A stretch of DNA of 46,427 nt from an uncultured Collinsella sp. Its GTDB lineage: Bacteria; Actinomycetota; Coriobacteriia; Coriobacteriales; Coriobacteriaceae. The DNA lies in assembly GCA_900539735.1 (NCBI GenBank), contig UQDE01000015.1, positions 1 to 46,427 on the forward strand, read 5' to 3'. Below are positions 9,377 to 16,749 of this stretch, piece after piece (the first letter of the stretch is position 1; each line of letters opens with the position of its first letter). The notes under the pieces were generated by a model that was not told the origin of the DNA, searched no databases, and worked only from the letters and a program-made list of their open reading frames with translations. Made by a program: the position numbers and the translations under genes.

Positions 9377-9886
9377 GATGCGCCTCCCAGTTGGATGCAA
9401 TACGTGAATTACTTTCTATCACATCACCCGAATCCCGCACCGGCGTACGGCCGCATCTGCTTTTTTACCTTACATTTTGTCGACCGGCCCATGCCCGGCT
9501 TATTCAGCCGGGTTAAATCAACCATTGAATAAATCCAGGCCTGTAAGGGGCGGTGGAAATCCCTCGAGGACCGAGGGTGCCGTCCCCAGGTCGGCTCCTC
9601 GATGGCCGCGGCTGAATTCCCCTGTCATCGGCTGCGTGGGTTCCGGCACGGGGTTCTGGCGCTGCTCGAACGGGGCGCGAGGCTCGGCCGTCGGTCGTGC
9701 CGGACGGTATACGTTTTGAGACCGGCAGGCTGTTGCCGGCTCGAGGACAGCGGCCCGGTGCACCGGGCCGATCGATAGAGGACTCAGGATCACAGCGCAG
9801 TTTCTTGGGGCTCGCATATATAGGAAGACTTGATCGGCAATCGATTTTAATGAAGTCGACAGCGCATGTCAGAGCTTTCAACAAAC

Positions 9887-9933
9887 CGCAGGTAAATCCG
9901 TGTACCAAAAATTGGTACACGGATTTACCTGCG
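9887..9933. repeat. 47-bp palindrome, 22-bp perfect arms, 3-base loop
   Basis: Left arm 9887-9908 and right arm 9912-9933 are perfect complements around AAA. The left arm begins CGCAGGTAAATCC and, extended outward on the reverse strand, gives ACCTGCGGTTTG, a motif also seen at the centre of the TIR elements at 35881 and 36878. There is no T-run on either side, so it is not a terminator; a cruciform, recombination site or folded RNA is possible. Confidence 0.8.
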
Positions 9934-10041
9934 ATGTTCATGCTTGGTCAAAAGCCCATCAAGCGATATAGTCATTATTTTAATGCGCGCGCCTGAGCTT
10001 TTGGCTGAAGTGGCAGTCCGACCGCCGGCAGGCGGCCACGC

Positions 10042-10188
10042 TATGTCCAAAGGCCACGCCTACTCCCAGTGCCCGGCTACGTCGACGACCCAGTGCTGCC
10101 CGTCGAGTTCCTGCCGCAGAGCTACATCAGGGACGTCTTATTGGGGGACGACCACATGGAACCCCGGGAGATCAAGCTGTACGGCTGA
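10042..10188 (+). pseudogene. C-terminal fragment of an unidentified protein
   Basis: A frame open from 10009 to the stop at 10186-10188 without a usable start codon. It reads, near its end, YVDDPVLPVEFLPQSYIRDV and then LLGDDHMEPREIKLYG, which has the composition and patterning of a real protein tail. A strong terminator follows 64 bases later (10252-10287), as it would after a genuine gene. I do not recognise the family. Probably the 3' end of a gene whose 5' part was deleted. Confidence 0.35.
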
Positions 10189-10251
10189 TCCATCCGTCAA
10201 CAACATGTCAAAGCCCAAAACCCAACAGGATCGCGAACGAGGGGATGAATT

Positions 10252-10287
10252 GACCGCCCGGGTATTTGCGCACGGGCGGTCATTTTT
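10252..10287 (+). terminator. Rho-independent terminator
   Basis: GACCGCCCG (10252-10260) pairs with CGGGCGGTC (10273-10281) across a 12-base loop and is followed by ATTTTTAT. It reads as a plus-strand terminator downstream of the gene fragment ending at 10188; no intact gene precedes it. Confidence 0.75.
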
Positions 10288-10417
10288 ATCAACCATGGGT
10301 GCGATTCTGTGAGGCCATTTTTCTGGCATCCGCCGTTTGCTCCGGTCTCAACGCACCCATCGACCGTTCAGTTATCTTTGCGAACGCGACCACGTGCGCA
10401 TTTGTCGAACAATCAAA

Positions 10418-10451
10418 TGTCCGACAATGTCTGACGGAGCTGTCAGACATT
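10418..10451. repeat. TGTCTGAC-type inverted repeat
   Basis: AATGTCTGAC (10426-10435) and GTCAGACATT (10442-10451) form a perfect 10-bp inverted repeat with spacer GGAGCT. A related half-site ATGTCCGACA (10418-10427) overlaps its left edge. The arrangement resembles an operator. The same core recurs in the palindrome at 10522-10558. Confidence 0.65.
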
Positions 10452-10521
10452 CACGCACGAGCAGGTGAGCTTCGCGATCGATTGTAGGCAACTAGTAGCC
10501 CCAGCTGCGTCTTTGGCGCAG

Positions 10522-10558
10522 GTTCGACGTCTGACATCTTGAATGTCTGACGTCGAAC
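10522..10558. repeat. Palindrome with the same GTCTGAC core
   Basis: GTTCGACGTC (10522-10531) pairs with GACGTCGAAC (10549-10558); inside, GACAT and ATGTC continue the stem after one mismatch. It contains the core TGTCTGAC present in the repeat 80 bp upstream. Possible operator or recombinase site; no intact gene depends on it in an obvious way. Confidence 0.65.
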
Positions 10559-10930
10559 GAAGCTGGTTGATAACAAGCAGGTGGAATAAACATGGAGCCC
10601 GACACCTCTCGCGCAATCGGCGCGCGGCAAGGGTCTGGCCCATCTCATATGTTGCCAACGCTAACGGTGAACCTGAGCGCCCGGGCACATTCTTTGTTGG
10701 CTGAAACCGGCATAGCAACTAGCGGAAGGCATCATCGAAGGAGTGTGCTGGAAAGCACCCGTCTCCTTAACTGTTAGAAATGCAAGTTAATAATCTATGT
10801 GGTCAATGTGATGCCGTTAAACCCGCATATCGATACCGTTCAGCCATTCGCCTCGCCCCCGTCGCACGTATCTTCATTCGGTCTGTCATTATTAATCTAA
10901 CGATGCTTTGAGAAATGTAGGTGCTTCTGA

Positions 10931-12745
10931 ATGTACTGTCGACTTCTTCTCAAACTAATCCTAAGAGACAGGGCCGTATGGATTTGTATGCTCGTTCTTG
11001 CTGCAGCCTTCTCCGTCCCCATTGCGTTCAATTCACCCATCTACGGGCCCTTCTTTATGAAGCAGGGCATGCAGAGCTTTGTCGACGCATTCAATACGCG
11101 CGCGCCCCAGGCCAGCGGCACAGACCTATCGCCAGAGCAGCAAGATGACGCTGAGCTTGCAAGATACGCGAACGCCGCCCTCGCCGCTCAAACCGACGCC
11201 GCCTTTCTCGACTCTGCCGAGAGCTACTACGCGCTCATGGGCGAAGGCTTCCAATCCGGGTCCATCGTGGGAGACCGAGAGACCAATGACGCAGACCTCG
11301 CGTATTGCCGCGCCCTGAGCAGCTCCGGCATCACGGATATCCCGGCCTCCGCAAACGACCTGCCATTCCTTTCCTTCCTGCCTTACGCCATTGCCACGGC
11401 GCCGTCTTTCCTTCCCTTCATCCCCTTCCTTCTCTCGTCGATACTCGTGCTCGGCGCCACAAGGCCCTGGACCCTGGCGGCAAAGGCGCCCGCACCCAAA
11501 TTCCGGCGCCTTATCCAGATCGTGTTTTCGATAATCGTCGCGGGGACCGCGATGCTCCTCGCCGGCCTCGCACCCGGGAGCATTTACGCCTCGGTCCTAA
11601 ACGGCTTCGGGCAAATTGGGTACCCGATCACCTTCTTCCATAACGGCGCGCTTACCACCACGACCGCGGGAAACGTCTTCACGACCCTGCTTCTCGCGCT
11701 GCTTGCGGGCGGAACCTTGATATCCGTTTGCTCCGCCGTCCTATCGACCGCAACGAGGCGCGTCCTCGCGGGCCCCCTTACCTCAGCGCTGCTTGTCGCG
11801 GCCCCGGCATTCCCGTTACTGTCCGATTCGGCGCTGGAGCATAATGCCGTGCTCGGGCTCCTGCCGCTGGCCGTATTCTCGCCTATCGAGGCAACGGGTT
11901 ACGTAGGATGCTTCCCGACAGAATTCATTGGCTCCGGTTCAGGCAGAGCATCGATGCTTGCCGTGGCCCTGATATACGTCGCGGTCCTTTTTGCGGTCGG
12001 CGCCGTCGTGGCACGTTCGCCCAAACAGGCTGGACCCGCTAAAAAGCACCATGGGCTCGAGCTTCTAGACGCGAGCGTGGGATACGGGAGTACGACGATA
12101 CTTTCAATCGGATCGCTTTTCCTGAGCCCGGGAACGGCGGCGGGCCTCGTTGCTCCCAACGGCTCGGGGAAAACCACCCTTCTTGAAGCGCTGTCGGGCC
12201 AATTTCCCACCCGTATCCGCTCGGGAAGCCTGGTGGCAGACGGAATCAGCCAACGTCGATCAGCCGAATTTGCAGAACTCGTCTACCTGAGCTCTTCGGG
12301 CGGCGCGGATCTCTATCCCACGCTATCGGCCATCGAGCACCTTGCTTTCGTTAGGGAGGCGTGGAAATCGGCCGCTGACATCGACTCGCTCTGCGACTCC
12401 CTCGGAATCTCCCCATATCTCGACAAGCCGACCCGTAAACTCTCGACAGGAATGAAGCAGCAGGTAAAGCTTGCCATGGCGATAGCGACCGATTGCCCGT
12501 ACCTCATCCTCGATGAACCGCTGAACGGCCTCGATCCGGGAAAACGGAAAACCTCCTGCGACGCGATGCGCAGCGAGGTGGCGCGGGGACGAAGCGTGCT
12601 CATTTCAAGCCATCTGCTCGACGACCTGGCAAACCTCACCAACTCGTTCTACTTCATCGAGGCCGGCACGCTCGTGGAAAAGATCAAGTCGTCCTCGCAG
12701 ACGCTCAAGCAGGAATACCTCGATACATACGAGCGAGGTGAATGA
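10931..12745 (+). CDS. ABC transporter with permease and ATPase fused in one chain
   Basis: A 604-residue protein. Residues 1-365 are membrane-embedded: one helix at about 15-33, an extracytoplasmic region of about 110 residues, then six or so hydrophobic segments. Residues 375-604 are an ABC ATPase with Walker A APNGSGKTT (about 407), signature LSTGMKQQ (about 502), Walker B YLILDEPLNGLDP and the switch His in SSHLLDDL. Permease-then-ATPase order is normal for ABC exporters, but the permease resembles ABC-2-type bacteriocin-immunity permeases, which are usually a separate gene. Residues around the Walker A Gly vary (A in place of G before PNG). The ribosome site is weak. It overlaps the next small gene and forms a two-gene unit. 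Confidence 0.8.
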   Translation: MYCRLLLKLILRDRAVWICMLVLAAAFSVPIAFNSPIYGPFFMKQGMQSFVDAFNTRAPQASGTDLSPEQQDDAELARYANAALAAQTDAAFLDSAESYYALMGEGFQSGSIVGDRETNDADLAYCRALSSSGITDIPASANDLPFLSFLPYAIATAPSFLPFIPFLLSSILVLGATRPWTLAAKAPAPKFRRLIQIVFSIIVAGTAMLLAGLAPGSIYASVLNGFGQIGYPITFFHNGALTTTTAGNVFTTLLLALLAGGTLISVCSAVLSTATRRVLAGPLTSALLVAAPAFPLLSDSALEHNAVLGLLPLAVFSPIEATGYVGCFPTEFIGSGSGRASMLAVALIYVAVLFAVGAVVARSPKQAGPAKKHHGLELLDASVGYGSTTILSIGSLFLSPGTAAGLVAPNGSGKTTLLEALSGQFPTRIRSGSLVADGISQRRSAEFAELVYLSSSGGADLYPTLSAIEHLAFVREAWKSAADIDSLCDSLGISPYLDKPTRKLSTGMKQQVKLAMAIATDCPYLILDEPLNGLDPGKRKTSCDAMRSEVARGRSVLISSHLLDDLANLTNSFYFIEAGTLVEKIKSSSQTLKQEYLDTYERGE

Positions 12746-12746
12746 C

Positions 12747-13175
12747 ATGATAGGCAAGAGCTATGCAAAGATAGCGATTGTTGGCTTTGTACTTTGTCTT
12801 GCAATGGTGCTATGTGCATCATTTGCGAGGTATAGGTCCGAGCAGTCGTTCATCGATGGCGCTGAAAATGGGTTTGGCATAGACGGGATGTATGTCAACG
12901 ATGGCGCGACCAGGCCGTCTATGGCGATTCTTGCAGGCGAAGACATGGAATGGCAAATCTGTAATGACGATGGCTCTTGTCTGAGTGGTCGTTTGGCCGC
13001 AACGAGCGACCCGAATTCGTTCGATCTTCTCGACAATGATGGATCGGATTGCGGTTCAGTTCACCTGTCGTATGCATCACGAGATGGGATGGACGGCATT
13101 CTCTACGTCTCCCACGAGTCTGGCGATTTCAAGATGCGCAGGACTAACCGAGTGCCGGCTTTTATCGAGGAGTGA
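12747..13175 (+). CDS. Membrane-anchored small protein of unknown function
   Basis: A 142-residue protein with one N-terminal membrane helix (about residues 6-24, AIVGFVLCLAMVLCASF) and an acidic extracytoplasmic part with Cys pairs (ICNDDGSCLSG and a later DCG). No family recognised. GAGCGAGGTGA before the ATG at 12747 supports this start, although a GTG at 12738 is in frame and overlaps the ABC gene by 8 bases. Its tight link to the fused ABC protein suggests an accessory role such as substrate binding or immunity, in the way YxeA sits in other peptide-resistance operons. That is inference. Confidence 0.65.
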   Translation: MIGKSYAKIAIVGFVLCLAMVLCASFARYRSEQSFIDGAENGFGIDGMYVNDGATRPSMAILAGEDMEWQICNDDGSCLSGRLAATSDPNSFDLLDNDGSDCGSVHLSYASRDGMDGILYVSHESGDFKMRRTNRVPAFIEE

Positions 13176-13307
13176 GAGTTCCCGGCGGTCTGCCGATCAG
13201 GCCGCCGGGGTATTGAACCCCGCATTCATCCGTACACACACGGATGAATGCGGGAAGTGTCCGGATGAAGTTGATAATCAAGGAAACAAAGCCGTTCTGC
13301 CTGGGAC
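13176..13307. other. Two hairpins after the ABC operon
   Basis: CCCGGCGG (13181-13188) and CCGCCGGG (13202-13209) form a GC-rich hairpin six bases after the stop of the small gene; it lacks a T-run, so termination there would be weak. The second hairpin (13219-13254) is listed separately. No gene is seen in this stretch. Confidence 0.5.
13219..13254. repeat. Perfect 15-bp inverted repeat
   Basis: CCCGCATTCATCCGT (13219-13233) pairs exactly with ACGGATGAATGCGGG (13240-13254) across ACACAC. No poly-T follows on either strand. It sits at the border between the ABC operon and a DnaQ fragment, so it may mark the end of an inserted piece. Confidence 0.75.
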
Positions 13308-13502
13308 GGCTTTGGCCTGGACTTTAACTACAACATCGCAATCGACACTTATCAGCTCGCGCAACGCGCATGGCCAGATCTCGGACGCTGGTGCATGGAG
13401 GACCTTCGAGATTTACTGGACATCCAAAACGACGACGCACACCGCGTGCTCGCCGACTGCAAAGACGAGATGGCTGTCACAATGCGATCAGAAACGGCGT
13501 GA
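13308..13502 (+). pseudogene. Fragment of a DnaQ-like 3'-5' exonuclease
   Basis: Without a start codon, the frame reads GFGLDFNYNIAIDTYQLAQR, AWPDLGRWCMEDLRDLLDIQ and NDDAHRVLADCKDEMAV before a stop at 13500. This is the Exo III end of DnaQ/epsilon-type exonucleases: substrate-side IDTYQLA, a middle helix, then the catalytic His-x(4)-Asp (HRVLAD). The Exo I motif (DxE) and the upstream half are absent. A full-length domain is 160-180 residues; here about 65 remain. It is a gene remnant, the rest probably lost by deletion. Confidence 0.75.
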
Positions 13503-13624
13503 AGTCCGGAGAGCTTTCTGTGGAACCGCCGCACCGTCGCGCGAGCCGACCGGGCAACCCGGGCAATCTGGTCCCGGCTCTCCCGGTCGTATTCCTACGA
13601 TATCGCCCCTAGATCACCAATGTG

Positions 13625-13864
13625 TCAGATAAAGAATGAGGCAATGGTTATGATCACGCCTACGGCAGATGCAACGACTACGCCTTTTTTCCTCTCCTTT
13701 AGTCCGACGAATAGGGTTGCCGTAAAGTAAAGGACGGAAATGCAGTCTATGGCAAGCGAAACGAGTTCCTTGGGCGGTTTCAGAAAAAGGTCGCTAGCAA
13801 AGAGTAATGCAAGCAGGGCAAAGCCGATTGTGTTCAAGTATCTCGATTGATTTTGCGACAACAT
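13625..13864 (-). CDS. Small three-helix membrane protein
   Basis: A 79-residue protein with three hydrophobic segments: about 13-30, 37-52 and 60-79, with a short cytoplasmic KERKKG between the last two. AAAGGAAG five bases before the ATG is a strong ribosome site. It follows the broken secreted-peptide frames (13877-14280) by 13 bases in the same direction. Size, topology and place fit an immunity protein for a secreted peptide, but no family is recognised. Confidence 0.6.
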   Translation of the reverse strand: MLSQNQSRYLNTIGFALLALLFASDLFLKPPKELVSLAIDCISVLYFTATLFVGLKERKKGVVVASAVGVIITIASFFI

Positions 13865-13876
13865 GGCAACTTCCTT

Positions 13877-14280
13877 TCAGAACATGCAAATGAAAAGTCG
13901 GTACGATGTCATTGCGGTTGCAAAAAAGCCGCCGCTAGGACCGGTTGTCACGAGACCGGCGATAACTTCAGCGGTGCCAGCAAGGTAGGGATCGCGCAGG
14001 CAAGCCTCCTCCTTCGCGTTCAGCTTGACCTTGTGAGGGACGGGGCGGTTATTTGCAGATCCGTGAGAATCGCACCACGCCTTGGAATATGAATCCGTGC
14101 AGCGTCCGCGCTCAAAAGGGATATATCGTAATTTTCGTCGTAGTTGTCTCCGACGTAGGTCTCGCTGCTCTCGGCGGGAGATCCCTCGTCGGCATAGGCT
14201 GCCGCAACGGGCACAAATGGTGTCATGACAAGTGAGAGGCAAAGAGCTGCTGAGACGATGGAGGGCAGGCATTTCTTCAT
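13877..14280 (-). pseudogene. Frameshifted gene for a secreted peptide
   Basis: The first frame (start at 14280) opens with a textbook signal peptide, MKKCLPSIVSAALCLSLVMT then VPVAAAYA, preceded by AAGGAG six bases upstream. It runs 86 residues and ends at 14020. A second frame, open from 14272 down to 13877, ends in a Gly-rich hydrophobic stretch (AEVIAGLVTTGPSGGFFATA) that looks like a genuine peptide end. One frameshift would join them into a protein of roughly 130 residues. The neighbours are a thioredoxin-like remnant upstream and a three-helix membrane protein downstream. A Sec-exported bacteriocin-like precursor is one reading; it is inference. Confidence 0.45.
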
Positions 14281-14309
14281 GGCTGGCTCCTTAATCTGGC
14301 CTTTGATAG

Positions 14310-14504
14310 TTACTCGATGTCGCCTCCTTCCGCTTTATATCCGTTGTATTCGGCGTATTTCTTTAATAAGGCAAGAGGTTCTTCCTCTCCTTCGGATAAG
14401 CCGATGATGTTTCCTTGATCATCCAGTATGAATACGGACGGAATATGCTCAAGTTCATATTGGTCATACACGGTATTATCTTAATCTATGTATATGGGAA
14501 AGTC
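14310..14504 (-). pseudogene. Thioredoxin-like fragment with an internal stop
   Basis: The frame reads DFPIYID, then TAA (14481-14483), then DNTVYDQYELEHIPSVFILD and DQGNIIGLSEGEEEPLALLK to a stop at 14310. The segment ELEHIPSVFILDDQGNI is the cis-proline strand-turn-strand of thioredoxin folds. The CxxC half of the domain is missing. It lies 30 bases before the secreted-peptide start on the same strand, so the two were probably one operon. Both are now damaged. Confidence 0.65.
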
Positions 14505-14833
14505 TCCTTCATGGACCGAGGCTTCGTTTTGAAACGGGATACCGCTTCGATTCGTTCCGGACGCGGATGTGGACGTAACTGGTCTCGGTGCCAAGTGCGA
14601 TTTCAGTGACGTATATGACTAAACGGGAATGTTTGAGCAGTGCCGGAGTCTTCATCTGGATTGTTCCGACTGAAACGTCAGCCCGAATACACTGCATGGC
14701 AACTCCAACAAGAATGCCCCCGGCGTAATCCTTCCCAAGGCACGGCAATAGCCAAGTTCAAGTGAACGCATAAAGGTAGCTCCCGATGGTTCGGAAGCCA
14801 TCTTCACAATTTAACCGATGGAAAAATCGATTG
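14505..14833. other. Gap with a possible decayed coding fragment
   Basis: No intact gene. A minus-strand frame (14509-14748) ends VTEIALGTETSYVHIRVRNE, whose pattern loosely recalls the segment VSRDTETGACFLQTKIVN in the zinc-ribbon gene upstream. It may be a remnant of a related gene; similarity by eye only, and no ribosome site is evident. Confidence 0.25.
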
Positions 14834-16252
14834 CTAATTCAATTTGACCCAGATGGCTGGGCGAACTCCGAGAGTCGAATCCTGCGTGCTGCCGAGGTCG
14901 CCGCAGGAGATGCCACCTTCTTCGTCAATGTAACTAGCCAAGGGTTGACCGGCGTAGTAGGCCCCATATGAATCGTCTTCGCATTTCTCTATATCGGAAG
15001 CCCACCATGCCTCGGGGACGTCCGTGCCGGCTAGAGTCGCGTACATATTATCCTCGCTAAGGTAATCGCTCCAGGAGTCTAGAATCGTTACGTCGCCTGC
15101 TAAAATCCCGCGCTCGGCATCGTTGAAGGCGTATTCTTTGAAGGGTCCGTTCAGATACCTATACAGCGAGCTTGACTTGAAGTCCCATACGTCTCCATTC
15201 TCGCTGAATTCCATCTCATCGATGCAATGCTCGGTCATGAGGAGAGCCCTGTCGCCCTCCTTGTGGAGGACTATCCATTCAATCGGTTGGCCCTCGATAT
15301 CCTTTCCTGTATAAGCCGAGAGCTCGCCCGAATATGTTCCCAGTTCGACGGTCTGCTCAATCGCGACGCTTTCGATTTTCTCCTGCTCCGCCTTCATGTC
15401 CGCCCTTGCTTCGAGCATGGACGGCAGGGGCGAGATGGCGACCATGACGGCAAGCAGGACGATGCCCGCGACAGCCGCGACGGATATCTTCTTCCTCCTT
15501 TTGGAGAGGTTCGCAATCTTCTCGCCGGCCTCTCTTGCCTTCTCGCCCGAGTCCCCGTATCCCTGCTCGGCCAGCCTCTCGAGGCTTTCCTTTGCGGCCT
15601 CAGCTTCCTTCCTGTTGCCCTTCTCGAGTATCGCGACGCTCGTCTTGTAGACCCTGTCCCTTCTGGATTCATCCAGGAACGCGGCATCTTCCAGATCCGC
15701 CGGTTTCTCGCGCACGGCGCCGCAGTTCCAGCAGGTTCCGCGCTTGAGGTTCACCGCCCCGCAGCCGCACTGTCACCATCCCTCGTGCTCGGAATGGACA
15801 CTCGAGCATTTGCAGGCATCGGCGCCCATCTCGGAGAGCAGGACATCGCGTTCCGACTCCTCGATTCCGTTGAGCGCGAGTGGCGCGGGGCTATCGATGT
15901 CGACCGGGTCGCCGAAGGACGTCTCGCAGTCCGCTCGGGTCACAACGGCACGCGAGCCGGTGATAACAGACAGCTTGATTCTCACCGCCTTGGGCCTGAG
16001 CACCTCGCCGGCGGGTAGGTCGGCATCTAGGAGCGAGAAGTCGACGTTCTCCGTCTCCCCTCCCTCGCCCTCGAGCCCGACCGTGAACTCTATGCGGCTG
16101 ATGGGTTTCGTCGATACGTTGACGATCTTTGTCTGGAGGAAGCAAGCTCCCGTCTCGGTGTCCCTGGAGACCTGGACGGCCAGTACCCTGACGGGGCAGA
16201 GTTCCTGCCAGGAGGGGTTGGCGTCGCGGTAGACGATCTTGTACTTTGACAT
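14834..16252 (-). pseudogene. Zinc-ribbon, membrane-anchored DUF6273 protein split by one stop codon
   Basis: Two frames lie in the same phase: 15773-16252 (159 residues) and an open stretch from 15772 down to 14834 (about 312 residues). A single TGA at 15773-15775 parts them. Joined, the protein would have an N-terminal domain of about 150 residues with Ig-like strand pattern, then the zinc ribbon HEGW(stop)QCGCG and CWNCGAV, a charged region, one membrane helix (AVAGIVLLAVMVAI) and a C-terminal DUF6273-like domain ending TLGVRPAIWVKLN. The stop sits exactly before the CxCx...CxxC ribbon, where a Trp is normal; a TGG-to-TGA change explains it. The upstream half starts at an ATG at 16252, two bases after the small membrane gene. 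Confidence 0.75.
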
Positions 16253-16254
16253 GT

Positions 16255-16503
16255 CTACACCTCGGGCAGGGCGTCTTCATCCGTTTTTGCGCTGGGCGCC
16301 GGCGCAGCTCGGTCTGGCAGTGCGCAGACGATCAGGCCGACCATGAGCGCCGTGCCGAAAAGGCCGATGAACCAGAGGATTCCCGCGTCATTGGTGTAAT
16401 GCCCCTTGGCCCTGGCAATCTTAACGAGCTCCGCCACGCCGCAGATGTTGGCGGCGATCGCCAGGAGAGGCAGGAAGAAGATTATCAGCTCCATAGTTCT
16501 CAT
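16255..16503 (-). CDS. Small membrane protein with two helices
   Basis: An 82-residue protein with hydrophobic segments at about 3-22 and 38-60 and a hydrophilic acidic tail. AAGGA six bases before the ATG at 16503 chooses this start over the in-frame ATG at 16539. It heads the minus-strand unit that continues into the split zinc-ribbon gene and diverges from the pilin-like gene at 16750. No family recognised. Confidence 0.65.
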   Translation of the reverse strand: MRTMELIIFFLPLLAIAANICGVAELVKIARAKGHYTNDAGILWFIGLFGTALMVGLIVCALPDRAAPAPSAKTDEDALPEV

Positions 16504-16589
16504 TTTCGGTCCTTTCTTCTCGGCCGCCAGCTTCGACACCGGCGGTCATCCGTCACTTCCGATAACACCAATTCTACTGTCCTCACCTG

Positions 16590-16613
16590 CGAATTTGTTG
16601 AGCAACAAATTCG
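16590..16613. promoter_or_regulatory. Operator-like palindrome between divergent genes
   Basis: CGAATTTGTTG (16590-16600) and CAACAAATTCG (16603-16613) are perfect complements with spacer AG. It sits between the minus-strand unit starting at 16503 and the plus-strand pilin-like gene at 16750, so one regulator could act on both. No T-run, so not a terminator. Confidence 0.55.
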
Positions 16614-16749
16614 ATTGAGTGAGCGGTTGATTGCGTCGCGAAGGCGTTTAGTTAATTACGTTTGCCGCTGCGGCAAGACCGATGCAGAAATCTGAAATAG
16701 CCCTACGCTCGGCGATGTATCTACAAACCCTGAGCGAAGGGAGCTGCAA

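Larger units (their letters stand above)
9377..10930. other. 1.5-kb region without a supportable intact gene
   Basis: Between the RHH gene and the ABC transporter I find no frame with both a good ribosome site and recognisable sequence. The region carries a near-perfect 47-bp palindrome (9887-9933), a C-terminal gene fragment (10042-10188) with its terminator (10252-10287), and a cluster of TGTCTGAC-type palindromes (10418-10558). Base composition changes several times, as expected in DNA with repeated insertion and deletion. Frames of 80-140 codons at 9477-9941 are read as chance. Confidence 0.55.

Noticed and set aside
9477..9941. Overlapping frames of 80-142 codons on both strands
   Set aside because: Pro/Arg-rich, no good ribosome site, overlap the 47-bp palindrome; read as chance.
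10592..10777. 61-codon plus-strand frame after the GTCTGAC palindrome
   Set aside because: Weak Shine-Dalgarno-like sequence only; composition does not look like a protein and no family is seen.
15773..15775. TGA in the zinc-ribbon gene as a selenocysteine codon
   Set aside because: The position precedes the CxCx...CxxC ribbon and a Trp is natural there; no selenocysteine insertion hairpin is evident right after it, and no selA/selB gene is in the window.
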